A program made the position numbers and the translations under genes. The notes beneath the pieces are model-generated. The model made no database searches, was not told the DNA's origin, and saw only the letters and a list, made by a program, of their open reading frames with translations. A DNA stretch of 64,000 bases from Agrobacterium salinitolerans (lineage in GTDB: Bacteria > Pseudomonadota > Alphaproteobacteria > Rhizobiales > Rhizobiaceae): positions 62,001 to 126,000 of the forward strand of contig NZ_MRDH01000023.1 of the NCBI RefSeq assembly GCF_002008225.1, in the 5' to 3' direction. Each line of letters opens with the position of its first letter. Within the stretch, counting starts at the first letter, position 1. This document shows, piece after piece, positions 26,826 to 35,665 of this stretch.

Positions 26826-27014
26826 CCATTGCAACACGGCGCGGCATATTTCTTCTCCCCGAGGGGGAGAAGGTGGCCCGAAGGGTCGGATGAGGGGGCG
26901 AGCTCTCGGTCTATCGCTAACGTCGCCCCCTCATCCCGCTGCCGCGGACTTCTCCCCCCGGGGAGAAGAAACCCGTGGCACCCGCTCGGCTCCTGAACCA
27001 CCGGTTTACTCCGC
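26826..27014. repeat. tandem duplicated unit with RIME-like palindrome, unit B
   Basis: Second unit, nearly identical to unit A through the element core. A 1-nt deletion lies in the distal hairpin (26949-26968), and there are a few differences in the flanks. The unit includes the last three codons and stop of the solute-binding protein, so the duplication began at that gene's 3' end. Confidence 0.85.
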
Positions 27015-28277
27015 GACCGGCAAACCCGTCGCCGTTTCGATCTGCTTGGCCGCATCGTCGAGCGCGGCCTTCGCATCGGGATATCCGCCGGCGAAATATT
27101 TCGTCTGCGTCGCCTTGTAGATCGCATCCGCATCCGACTGGAACGCCGTGCCACGGCTCGGCACGATCTTCGGCAGGGTGGCGAGAATGTCGGTCCACAC
27201 CGCCTGCCCGCCCCAATAGGGCTGTTTTTCCTTGACGAATGGATCATTGATGGCAGACAGCAGCGAGGGAACGAGGCCGAAGGATTTCAGCATCGTCACC
27301 TGCCCTTCGTTGGTGGTGAGCGCGTAATCGATATATTTCCACGCGGCTTCCTTGTGCTCGGATGTCGAGCTGATCGCCAGCGACGAACCGCCGAGATTGG
27401 CGGCATGCGGACCGTCCGGCGTCAGGCTCGGCATCAGATAGACGCCCCATTTGCCGGAGAGATCGGGAGAGCCGGAGCGGATGGTGCCCTCGTACCAGGC
27501 GCCATACATCTGGCTTGCGGCCTTGCCGGCGGTATTGGCCTGAATTTTCTCATCCCAGATCGCCGCCGTGATGATGCCTGCGTCTTTCATTTCCTTGATC
27601 TTTTCAAGGGTCGCGACACAGGCGGGCTTGTTGATGGTGATAGTCTGGCCATCGGTCGAAAAGTAACCGCATCCCTGCTCATTGGCGATCATGCGGAACC
27701 ATTCGCTGTCGCCGTTAAAATCGGCCTGCGCCATGACGGTGCCGGGGTTGGCGGCCATGACCTTCTTGCCGGCCGCAATGAAATCATCCCAGCTCTTGAT
27801 GTTCGCCGGATCGACGCCTGCTTTTTCATAGAAGTCACGGCGGTAGAACACGGCCACCGGGCCGGAGTCCCACGGAACCGCATAGGCGACGCCGTCAACC
27901 TCCAGCTCCGTGCGCTTGAAGTCAGGGAAAAGCGCCTGTTTCTCAGGCGTATAGCCAAGTTCGGTCAGATTGGCGAAACAATCCGGAAAACGGCTCCAGA
28001 ACAGTTCCGCCTCGAAATTCTCGATGGTGACGATATCAGGAAGACCATCACCGCCGGCTGCGCAGGCAGCCAGTGTCTTGTCAAAAACCTGATTGTTTCC
28101 AAGGTCTTCAACAACGATCTTGATATCCGGATTCTGCTTGTTGAAGCCTTCCACCGTGGATTTCAGCGCGGAAGCCGCGACGTTCCAGCTCCAGATGGTG
28201 ACGGTTTCGGTCTGCGCGAAAGCCGGAGCTGCGAGAAGCAGCATGGCCGTAGACGCGCCAAGAAATTTCAAGCACAT
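27006..28277 (-). CDS. ABC transporter solute-binding protein, family 1
   Basis: 423 residues with a signal peptide ending AAPAFA (about 1-21). The mature part begins TETVTIWSWNVAASALK, and the Type 2 periplasmic fold is shown by segments such as PDIVTIENFEAELFWSRFPDCF and DGVAYAVPWDSGPVAVFYRRDFYEKAG. It captures an unknown sugar for the permeases downstream. It is the first gene of the binding protein-permease-permease-ATPase-fusion oxidoreductase operon. It diverges from an AraC regulator. Confidence 0.88.
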   Translation of the reverse strand: MCLKFLGASTAMLLLAAPAFAQTETVTIWSWNVAASALKSTVEGFNKQNPDIKIVVEDLGNNQVFDKTLAACAAGGDGLPDIVTIENFEAELFWSRFPDCFANLTELGYTPEKQALFPDFKRTELEVDGVAYAVPWDSGPVAVFYRRDFYEKAGVDPANIKSWDDFIAAGKKVMAANPGTVMAQADFNGDSEWFRMIANEQGCGYFSTDGQTITINKPACVATLEKIKEMKDAGIITAAIWDEKIQANTAGKAASQMYGAWYEGTIRSGSPDLSGKWGVYLMPSLTPDGPHAANLGGSSLAISSTSEHKEAAWKYIDYALTTNEGQVTMLKSFGLVPSLLSAINDPFVKEKQPYWGGQAVWTDILATLPKIVPSRGTAFQSDADAIYKATQTKYFAGGYPDAKAALDDAAKQIETATGLPVAE

Positions 28278-28348
28278 TGAAAACCTCCCTTTTTCAATTG
28301 CCGTTCTTCAGCGAACATGGGCACATTAGCGGCGGCAGGAAATCTGTC

Positions 28349-28356
28349 TCGTACAA
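28349..28356. promoter_or_regulatory. TTGTACGA octamer in sugar-ABC/araC divergent promoter
   Basis: Minus-strand TTGTACGA, identical to octamers in the togM/araC and kduI/udh promoters. On its own it is weak, but the recurrence in three divergent sugar-gene promoters is noteworthy. Confidence 0.25.
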
Positions 28357-28369
28357 AGGGAATATCGAT

Positions 28370-29260
28370 TTGGCGAAAAGTAAGGTTGCCGAAAGAGCTT
28401 TTTACCAGCCCGGTGCGAGCAGCATCGAAGGTATGCCAACAACGCTTCAGCTGTTCCACAACCACCCGCCCATCATGCTCCGGCCCCACTGGCACGCGCA
28501 GGTGGAGGTGAATTACCTGATGTCGGGATCAGTGCATTACCGCATGGGCGATCACGACCTGACGCTCAACGCCGGCCAGATGTGTATCTTCTGGGGTGGC
28601 CAGCCGCATCAGATGGACCGTTCTTCCGATGATTCCTTTTACGCGGGTGCGCATCTGCCGCTGGTGCATTTCTTTCGCATGCGCCTGCCGGCCGCCGTCT
28701 CCAGCCAGTTGATGGGTGGTGCGACAATGGTGAGCGCCGAGACGGATAGGGCGGATGCGGAAAATTTCGGCCGCTGGTTCCGTTACGTCACCTCGGGCAA
28801 TCCGGTGAAAGCCCAGCATGCGGTGGAGGAACTGCTGCTAAGGGTCGAGCGGATGTTCCTCGAGCCGTACACCGTCATCTCCTCTGCCCTCAATGGAAAA
28901 CGCAGACAGGATGACGAGGGCATGGCGCCCTCCATTGGCGTGGTGCGCATGTGCGACTTCATCGCCGCCAATTTTCTCGACGATATCGACGCGACGGAGA
29001 TTGCCCGCGCCGCGTCGTTGCACCCGAAATATGCAATGAACCTGTTCCGCAAATCGACGGGCATGACGCTAATCAAATATCTCACCCTGCTCCGGCTTTC
29101 CCGCGCACAGGCGATGCTGATGACGGGCAAGGACAATATTCTGCAAATCGCCATGGAAAGCGGTTTCGGCTCGGTCAGCGCCTTCAACAAGGCCTTTCGC
29201 CAGATATCAGGCATGTCGCCTTCCGATTTCCGCCGCGATATGCGGGCGACGGCGGCTTAA
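28370..29260 (+). CDS. AraC-family regulator of the adjacent sugar ABC operon
   Basis: About 296 residues from a TTG at 28370 that follows AAAGGGA. Frame-compatible alternatives are the ATG at 28277 (overlapping the divergent gene) and the ATG at 28433. The N-terminal cupin sensor includes HWHAQVEVNYLMSGSVHYRMG. The C-terminal AraC HTH (about 205-290) includes DIDATEIARAASLHPKYAMNLFRKSTG and ILQIAMESGFGSVSAFNKAF. It probably activates the divergent binding-protein operon in response to its sugar. Its stop overlaps the convergent AraC gene by 4 bp. Confidence 0.85.
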   Translation: MAKSKVAERAFYQPGASSIEGMPTTLQLFHNHPPIMLRPHWHAQVEVNYLMSGSVHYRMGDHDLTLNAGQMCIFWGGQPHQMDRSSDDSFYAGAHLPLVHFFRMRLPAAVSSQLMGGATMVSAETDRADAENFGRWFRYVTSGNPVKAQHAVEELLLRVERMFLEPYTVISSALNGKRRQDDEGMAPSIGVVRMCDFIAANFLDDIDATEIARAASLHPKYAMNLFRKSTGMTLIKYLTLLRLSRAQAMLMTGKDNILQIAMESGFGSVSAFNKAFRQISGMSPSDFRRDMRATAA

Positions 29261-30102
29261 TCTTCACTATCGGCGAAAGCGGAGCTGCGCTGCCGCGCCG
29301 CCTGACGGTAAGCGCGCGGCGAACTGCCGAGCATCCGCCGGAACATGGTGGTGAAAGCCGGGATGTTTTCATAACCCGCATCCAGCGCCACATTGGTCAC
29401 CGCTTCGCCCGCCGCCAATCTCGGCAATGAGGCAAAGATGCAGGCCTGCTGGCGCCAGGTAACGAAGCTCACCCCCATCTCCCGACGAAAAAGGCGTGTG
29501 AAGGAGCGGCGGCTGATGCCCATTGCCGCGGCCCAGTCGTCGATCTCCACCCGCGCCACCGGCTTTTTAAGGAAGTCACGGCAAAGCGCAGCCAGCCGCT
29601 GATTGTCCGGAAAAGGCAAGCCCAAAGGGCGTTCCGGCAGGCGATTCACCTCATCCAGCAAAAGGGAGCGCACCAGGCCCTGCCGGTGAAAGGCTGACGG
29701 CTGGTGCTCTTCGGCCAACAATTCGGAAATAAGGCTCGAGGCCAGATCGGTTACTTCCACGACCTTTGGAGACATTGCCTGGAAGAGATCGGGATGGACG
29801 TAGATCGAGTGCATCTCGACCGTGGATATGACTTCGGCCTCATGTTGCAGGCCTGCGGGAATGAGCAGCCCGTGACCGGGCGGTATCATCCAGCGCCCGT
29901 CCGCCGTGCTGACGAGCACCACACCCCGGCGCGCGCACCAAATCTGCACACGGCTATGGTTATGGGGCGGTGTGCGATGCCCGGTCGGATAAACCCGATG
30001 AAGCGCCAGTACCGGCTCGTTGGTGCCGTCAATCAATTTCAGGCTACGCTCATGCTCTTCAAGCGTTACGCCCACGAACTGCGCAGATTTGATTTTAGCC
30101 AT
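29257..30102 (-). CDS. AraC-family regulator with N-terminal cupin
   Basis: 281 residues from the ATG at 30102 (a GTG at 30111 is equally possible; neither has a strong RBS). The cupin domain (about 35-110) has TPPHNHSRVQIWCARRGVVLV. The AraC HTH (about 175-275) includes DDWAAAMGISRRSFTRLFRREMG and AVTNVALDAGYENIPAFTTMFRRMLG. It diverges from the MFS exporter at 30227 and is its likely regulator. This cupin-AraC type commonly controls a neighbouring MFS exporter. Confidence 0.87.
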   Translation of the reverse strand: MAKIKSAQFVGVTLEEHERSLKLIDGTNEPVLALHRVYPTGHRTPPHNHSRVQIWCARRGVVLVSTADGRWMIPPGHGLLIPAGLQHEAEVISTVEMHSIYVHPDLFQAMSPKVVEVTDLASSLISELLAEEHQPSAFHRQGLVRSLLLDEVNRLPERPLGLPFPDNQRLAALCRDFLKKPVARVEIDDWAAAMGISRRSFTRLFRREMGVSFVTWRQQACIFASLPRLAAGEAVTNVALDAGYENIPAFTTMFRRMLGSSPRAYRQAARQRSSAFADSED

Positions 30103-30226
30103 TTGGCCCACTCACAAAGAAAATCGTCCAGAACACAAATGCAGGCCAGAAACAATATGAATAAAAGCGGGAAGAAATAAAGACGTGTTTCCCGTTGTTT
30201 GAGCGGGAATCTGAAGAGGATTTACC

Positions 30227-31423
30227 ATGGCCACCGTCACTAGCACCGGGTTCAACCCGCAACGCACGGCGTTTTCAATAATCGCAGCCGCCAGCTTCTG
30301 CCATATGCTGAACGACATCATGCAATCGCTGCTGACGTCGCTTTACCCGTTGCTGAAAGCCAATTACGCGCTTGATTTCGTACAGATCGGCCTGCTCACC
30401 TTCGCCTTTCAGGTCACCGCATCGCTGCTGCAGCCGGTCGTCGGCATGGTGACGGATCGCTGGCCGATGCCGTTTTCCCTGCCCGTCGCCATGCTGTCCA
30501 CCTGCGCCGGCCTCATCACGCTCGCCTTCGCCCATAGTTTCGAGGTTCTGGTGATCGGAGCCTGCCTCATCGGCATCGGCTCGGCGATCTTCCATCCGGA
30601 AGCCTCTCGCGTTGCGCGCCTCGCATCCGGCGGCCGCCACGGTCTGGCGCAATCATTCTTCCAGGTGGGCGGCAATACCGGCACGGCTATCGGCCCGCTG
30701 CTCGCCGCTTTCATCGTCATCCCGCTCGGCCAGTCGAGCCTGAGCTGGTTCTCGCTGATCGCGCTCCTCGGCTTCGGCGTGCTTTCCTGGGTCGGCGTCT
30801 GGTACACCCGCCACCGCCGCGCAACCGTCGGCAAGGCCGCGGCCAGCCGCGCCCTGCCCCTCTCGCGCGGCACGGTGATGATGACGCTACTGGTGCTGGT
30901 GGTTCTCACCGCCACCAAGAATGCTTATCTCGCCAGCCTGTCCAGCTACTTCACCTTCTATACAATCGACAAGTTCGGCCTTGGCGTACAGGACGCGCAG
31001 GTTCTGCTGTTCCTTTTCCTCGGGGCTTCGGCACTCGGTGTGTTCTTCGGCGGCCCGATCGGCGACCGTTTCGGCTCCCGCGTCGTCATCTGGTTCTCGA
31101 TCCTCGGCGTCATTCCCTTCGCGCTCATGCTGCCCTATGCCAACCTGTTCTGGACGGCGGTTCTGGTGGTTGTCATCGGCTTCGTCTTCTCCTCCGCTTT
31201 CTCGGCCATCGTCGTGTTCGCGCAGGAACTGGTGCCGGGCCGCGTCGGCCTCATCGCCGGCATGTTCTTCGGTTTCGCCTTCGGTTTCGGCGGCATCGGG
31301 GCTGCGGTTCTGGGCGTCTATGCGGATAAGGAAGGCATCGAATTCGTCTACCGCATCTGCTCCTACATGCCGCTGCTCGGCCTTCTGACAGTGTTCCTGC
31401 CGAAACTGCCGAGCCACCGCTAG
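30227..31423 (+). CDS. fsr: MFS transporter, fosmidomycin-resistance (Fsr) family
   Basis: 398 residues with 12 hydrophobic segments. Family-typical motifs are CHMLNDIMQSLLTSLYPLLK near the N-terminus, GMVTDRWP, and GIGSAIFHPEASRVARLASG near 125, as in Fsr proteins. Members export fosmidomycin and other compounds by proton antiport. RBS GAGGATTTACC precedes the ATG. The divergent AraC regulator is the likely controller. Physiological substrate unknown. Confidence 0.85.
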   Translation: MATVTSTGFNPQRTAFSIIAAASFCHMLNDIMQSLLTSLYPLLKANYALDFVQIGLLTFAFQVTASLLQPVVGMVTDRWPMPFSLPVAMLSTCAGLITLAFAHSFEVLVIGACLIGIGSAIFHPEASRVARLASGGRHGLAQSFFQVGGNTGTAIGPLLAAFIVIPLGQSSLSWFSLIALLGFGVLSWVGVWYTRHRRATVGKAAASRALPLSRGTVMMTLLVLVVLTATKNAYLASLSSYFTFYTIDKFGLGVQDAQVLLFLFLGASALGVFFGGPIGDRFGSRVVIWFSILGVIPFALMLPYANLFWTAVLVVVIGFVFSSAFSAIVVFAQELVPGRVGLIAGMFFGFAFGFGGIGAAVLGVYADKEGIEFVYRICSYMPLLGLLTVFLPKLPSHR

Positions 31424-31435
31424 GACCGGCCAATA

Positions 31436-31464
31436 GCGGCGGTCATTTCAAACCTGACCGCCGC
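31436..31464. terminator. convergent bidirectional hairpin
   Basis: gcggcggtca and tgaccgccgc are 10-bp perfect arms around a 9-nt loop, centred between the stops of the MFS gene and the LacI gene, as expected of a shared terminator. There is no long T tract on either side. Confidence 0.6.
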
Positions 31465-31470
31465 CCCGCA

Positions 31471-32505
31471 TCAGGCCGATTTTCGCAACATGAGGTCGGC
31501 ACTGAGGAGAATGCGATCACGAATGCGGGTCGACTGACCCGCCTCCTCGTTCAGCTTCTGAAAAAGAAGCTCGATCGACAGCCTGCCGATCTCGTTATAA
31601 TTCTGCGCCACGGTCGTAATCGGCGGGTTGGCGTAACGCGACAGCGGATGATCGTCATGACCGGCAACCCGCAGATCATACCCGGTGCCATGGCCGACCT
31701 TCATGCCCTTCTGCGAGGCAGCCGAAATGACGCCGAAAGCGATCCGATCATTGGCGCACAGGATGGTTCGGGAGGGCAGATCTCCCATTCGTTCGAAAAG
31801 CCGGCTCGCCTCATCGAACGCAAACCGCTCGAAATCCCATCGCGCGGGCTTCGCGACATCCAGGCACAAGGGTTCGCGGCCGAGACGCCGCATAGCCTCC
31901 TCATAGGCTATACGGCGCGTCGAGGAGTTGTTGTTGACCTGCGGCATATCGAAATAGCTGGGCGGCTCACCCGAGCGGCAGAGGTAATCAACGATCAGGT
32001 CAACGCTCTGCCTGTTATCAGTGCCGACAAAGGCCGACATCTCGTCCAGCGGCGAGTCGACATAGACGATGGGGATGGTAGCGGCGAGCTGTTCTAGCGT
32101 CGAGCAGTGCGATGTAACACCCAGCGGCGCGATGATCGCGCCCGCGATGTTCATGGACTTGAAAGTATGGATGGCACGGTCTTCGATTTCCGGCTTTCCA
32201 TCCGAAGACAGCACGAAGGCAAGAAAACCGGCCTCGTTGGCAATCGATTCGATACGGTTCGTCAGGGCCATGTAGAAAGGGTCGGCATAATTCGGAATGA
32301 CAATGCCAATAATATTGCTGCGACGGCGGTTGAGATTGACGGCAAACATATTCGGCCGGAAGCCGGATTTTCTAAGCGCCTCCTCTATTGTGTCCCGCGT
32401 CTTCTTACGCACCGAGGACGGGTCATTGAAGTATTTGGATACCGTCGGGCGAGAGAACCCGACGAACTCCGAAAATTCCTCCATCGTCCTGATAGACTTG
32501 GCCAC
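31471..32505 (-). CDS. LacI-family transcriptional regulator
   Basis: 344 residues from a GTG start at 32505, preceded by GGGGGT. The N-terminal HTH (TMEEFSEFVGFSRPTVSKYFN, about 7-27) and hinge helix (about 50-58) precede a periplasmic-binding-protein-like sensor domain (about 60-340) with IGIVIPNYADPFYMALTNRIE. The usual opening LxDVAxxAGVS is replaced by TMEEFSEFVGFS, a divergent recognition region. It lies downstream of the ABC operon at 32656-38823 and may regulate it. Confidence 0.9.
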   Translation of the reverse strand: MAKSIRTMEEFSEFVGFSRPTVSKYFNDPSSVRKKTRDTIEEALRKSGFRPNMFAVNLNRRRSNIIGIVIPNYADPFYMALTNRIESIANEAGFLAFVLSSDGKPEIEDRAIHTFKSMNIAGAIIAPLGVTSHCSTLEQLAATIPIVYVDSPLDEMSAFVGTDNRQSVDLIVDYLCRSGEPPSYFDMPQVNNNSSTRRIAYEEAMRRLGREPLCLDVAKPARWDFERFAFDEASRLFERMGDLPSRTILCANDRIAFGVISAASQKGMKVGHGTGYDLRVAGHDDHPLSRYANPPITTVAQNYNEIGRLSIELLFQKLNEEAGQSTRIRDRILLSADLMLRKSA

Positions 32506-32655
32506 AATGTTACCCCCAATGAAAGAATCATGGGTAGATTACATCGCTCTTTCCTGTCGCGAAAGACCGATCATATGCGCCTCCCGGAAGGCAAAACATC
32601 AGAGCGTACAAACTATACATTCGTTCTCATAACATAAGTATAATAGCTTCAAGTA

Positions 32656-33732
32656 TCAGGTTCCATCGATCCGGGCGCCGCTCCTGTCGAAGACATGCAG
32701 CCGCTCCTGCGGGAAACCGACCCGAAGGGATTTGCCCGGCTGCAACAGCGCCCGGTCTGACGAAAACAGCTTGAAGGGCAATCCGTGCACGGTGAGATGC
32801 AAGATGACGCCGAGGCCGGTCGGCTCGACCAGATCGACCGTCGCTTCAACATCACCCTCGGCCGGCGCAACGGTGACATGTTCCGGACGGATGCCGAGCG
32901 TGACCGGCTCGCCATCGGCCAGCTTCACATCCCGGCCAAGCTCAAGGCGCGTGCCGTCACTCAGCACGACGAAACTACCGCCATTCTCCCGTCCGATCCG
33001 GCCTTCGAGGAAATTCATGCCCGGTGAGCCGATAAAGCCGGCAACGAAGAGATTGGCGGGACGGTCATAGAGATCGAGCGGCGCCCCGATCTGCTGCACA
33101 TGGCCGGCATTCATGGCGACGATACGCGATGCGAGCGTCATCGCCTCGATCTGGTCATGGGTAACGTAAACCGAGGTTGCGCCGAGATCGGCATGCATGC
33201 GCTTGATTTCGGCGCGCATCTGTTCGCGCAGCCGGGCATCGAGGTTGGAGAGCGGCTCATCGAACAGGAACGCCTTTGGCTGCCGGACAATGGCGCGGCC
33301 CATGGCGACGCGCTGGCGCTGGCCGCCGGAGAGCGCCTTCGGGCGGCGGGCGAGATAGGGATCGAGGCCGAGTTTCGCGGAAGCACCGGCCACCGCCGCC
33401 GCGATGGTTTCTTTCGGGCTGCGACGCAGGCGAAGGCTATAGCTCATATTGTCGGCAACGCTCATATGCGGATAGAGCGCGTAGGATTGAAACACCATGG
33501 CGATATCCCGGTCCTTCGGCCGGCGATCATTGACGCGCTCACTGTCGATGAACAGGTCGCCGGACGTTATCTCCTCAAGTCCCGCGATCATGCGCAGCAA
33601 CGTCGATTTTCCGCACCCGGATGGGCCGACGAGAACGATGAACTCGCCATCACCAATATCAAGATCGACGCCATGCAGCACTGCGAGGTCGCCATAGGTC
33701 TTGCCGACATTCTTCAGCTCGATGGAAGCCAT
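32656..33732 (-). CDS. sugar ABC transporter ATPase (MalK/UgpC type)
   Basis: 358 residues with Walker [28 protein letters not shown] and a C-terminal TOBE domain (about 240-350). It is the last gene of the operon that starts with the FadR regulator and C-S lyase and shares the strand with both permeases (4-bp gap). It powers uptake of the ligand of the binding protein at 35666. Confidence 0.9.
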   Translation of the reverse strand: MASIELKNVGKTYGDLAVLHGVDLDIGDGEFIVLVGPSGCGKSTLLRMIAGLEEITSGDLFIDSERVNDRRPKDRDIAMVFQSYALYPHMSVADNMSYSLRLRRSPKETIAAAVAGASAKLGLDPYLARRPKALSGGQRQRVAMGRAIVRQPKAFLFDEPLSNLDARLREQMRAEIKRMHADLGATSVYVTHDQIEAMTLASRIVAMNAGHVQQIGAPLDLYDRPANLFVAGFIGSPGMNFLEGRIGRENGGSFVVLSDGTRLELGRDVKLADGEPVTLGIRPEHVTVAPAEGDVEATVDLVEPTGLGVILHLTVHGLPFKLFSSDRALLQPGKSLRVGFPQERLHVFDRSGARIDGT

Positions 33733-33736
33733 GGGA

Positions 33737-34567
33737 TTATCCTTTCACCGCGCCGGCCGTCAGGCCCTGCACGAGATAACGTTGAATAAGCAGGAAGAAG
33801 AGGCAGGCCGGAATGAGCGCCAGAACGCCCGCCGCCATCATCTGCCCGAAATCGACGGAGAATTTAGACACGAAGGTCAGAAGGCCGACCGGGAAAGTGG
33901 CGCTCTGGTTGCCGGAAATCAGCATCAGCGCAAACAGCAGCTCGCTCCATGCGGCGGTGAAGACGAAGCCGAGCGTTGCGGCAATGCCCGGCAGCGTCAG
34001 CGGCAGAATGATCTGGCGGAATGCCGTAAACCGGCTTGCACCGTCGATCATCGCCGCCTCCTCCAGATCCTTCGGAATGCCGTCGAAGAAGGACTGCATG
34101 AGGAAAGTGGCGAAGGGAACGTTGAAGGCGGTGTAGACGATGACGAGACCCGTCAGACTGTTGGTGAGGCCGAGCGGCGACAGCATCTTGAAGATCGGCG
34201 CGACCAGCATCACCAGCGGGAACATCTGGGTGATCAGCATCAGGGCGACGATCCAGTATTTGCCCTTGAAACGGAAGCGTGACAACGCGTAACCCGAGAG
34301 CGAGGAGAGTACCGTTACGGCAAGCGCCGTGGAACCAGCGACGATGACGCTGTTCTTAAAAAACGTCGGGAAGGCGCTGTTTTCTATGACGAAACGATAA
34401 TGGTCCCATGTCGCCCGCGACGGCCACATTCGCACACCTTCGCTGTAGAGCAGGTCATTCGGCGTGACGGAGACCTTGAGTAGCCAGAACAGCGGGAACA
34501 GCGCAAAAGCGATATAGGCGAGGATCGCCAGACGATGGGCAAGGGTGAAAAATATCCTTGATGTCAT
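33737..34567 (-). CDS. ABC transporter permease (MalG type)
   Basis: 276 residues, six membrane helices, first about 12-30 (LAILAYIAFALFPLFWLLK). The EAA loop EEAAMIDGASRFTAFRQIIL is near 180-200 and the C-terminal end is VQGLTAGAVKG. It starts 3 bp after the stop of the paired MalF-type permease. Confidence 0.88.
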   Translation of the reverse strand: MTSRIFFTLAHRLAILAYIAFALFPLFWLLKVSVTPNDLLYSEGVRMWPSRATWDHYRFVIENSAFPTFFKNSVIVAGSTALAVTVLSSLSGYALSRFRFKGKYWIVALMLITQMFPLVMLVAPIFKMLSPLGLTNSLTGLVIVYTAFNVPFATFLMQSFFDGIPKDLEEAAMIDGASRFTAFRQIILPLTLPGIAATLGFVFTAAWSELLFALMLISGNQSATFPVGLLTFVSKFSVDFGQMMAAGVLALIPACLFFLLIQRYLVQGLTAGAVKG

Positions 34568-34570
34568 CGG

Positions 34571-35515
34571 TCAATCCTTCTCGATCAGGCGCTGGCGCAG
34601 CAGCACGATCAGCATGGAATAGGCAAGCAGCAACACCAGCAGCACCAGCGCAATGGCCGAGGCATAACCGAAATCCAGACGCCTAAAGGCCTGGGTGAAG
34701 ATGTAGCTGGCGACGATCTGCGTGCGGTCGGCCGGTCCGCCATTGGTCATGACGATGATGAGATCGGCGAAATTGGCAATCCAGACGGTGCGCAGCAGGA
34801 TGGTGATGGCGATGGTGGGGGCGAGAAACGGCAGGGTGATCGAGGTGAAACGCTGAAGCGGATTCGCCCCGTCGATTTCCGCAGCCTCGTAGAGATCGCG
34901 CGGAATCGCCTGCAATGCGGCAAGCAAAGTGATGGCGAAGAAGGGAATGCCCCACCAGACATTGGCAATGATCGGCCCCCACATGGCGAGATGCGGATCG
35001 GCGAGAATATTGTTGGGTGCGGATAAAAGCCCGAGCGACACCATCCAGTGCGGCAGCGGCCCGATGACCGGGTTGAACAGCCATGCCCAGTTGAGACCGG
35101 CGAGAAAGGTCGGCACGGCCCATGGCAGAAACACCAGCGCCTGAGCGAGCCCCCTGCCTGCGAAAGGCTTATCCAGCAGCAGTGCCAGAATGAGGCCGAA
35201 GAAGAATTGCAGGAAAACCGAAGCGCCTGTCCACCAGAGCGTGTTTTTCAGCGCCCGGTAAAAGGCCGCGTCCTGCGACAAAGCCTCCAGGTGTTTCAGG
35301 CCAACGAAACCGCCGGAGAACGGGTTGAGCAGCTGCACGTCGCGAAACGCATAGGAGAGGCCAAGCACCAGCGGCACCAGCATGACGGCGACGATGAGCA
35401 CCAGAACGGGCGCGCTGTAGAGCCATGGTTCGGCCCAATCAGCAAACCGCCGCATCGCGGGCTTGCCAGCCGGTTTGCGCGCAGCCACCGGCCCGGCGCC
35501 ATGGGCATAGGACAT
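34571..35515 (-). CDS. ABC transporter permease (MalF type)
   Basis: 314 residues from the ATG at 35515, 8 nt after AGGGAG; the open frame further upstream is intergenic. A hydrophilic N-terminus of about 33 residues precedes six membrane helices (first YSAPVLVLIVAVMLVPLVLG). The EAA loop YEAAEIDGANPLQRFTSITL is near 220. It pairs with the MalG-type permease at 33737. Confidence 0.88.
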   Translation of the reverse strand: MSYAHGAGPVAARKPAGKPAMRRFADWAEPWLYSAPVLVLIVAVMLVPLVLGLSYAFRDVQLLNPFSGGFVGLKHLEALSQDAAFYRALKNTLWWTGASVFLQFFFGLILALLLDKPFAGRGLAQALVFLPWAVPTFLAGLNWAWLFNPVIGPLPHWMVSLGLLSAPNNILADPHLAMWGPIIANVWWGIPFFAITLLAALQAIPRDLYEAAEIDGANPLQRFTSITLPFLAPTIAITILLRTVWIANFADLIIVMTNGGPADRTQIVASYIFTQAFRRLDFGYASAIALVLLVLLLAYSMLIVLLRQRLIEKD

Positions 35516-35665
35516 TGTATCGCTCCCTGATCGGACGACGGAACGGACGGGTTTTCCAGCCTCTCGGCTCACCGATCCGAAAAATTGCAAGAAAAAGCCT
35601 GTCGCAGCGAAGGCCGGCAAGACCCGCCGCACGGGCATTTGCGCCCGCACGGCTGGTGCGTGTCG

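Noticed and set aside
26531-27005. CRISPR array suggested by regularly spaced repeats
   Set aside because: Only two long units exist, made of palindromic mosaic elements with no short repeat-spacer pattern and no cas genes.
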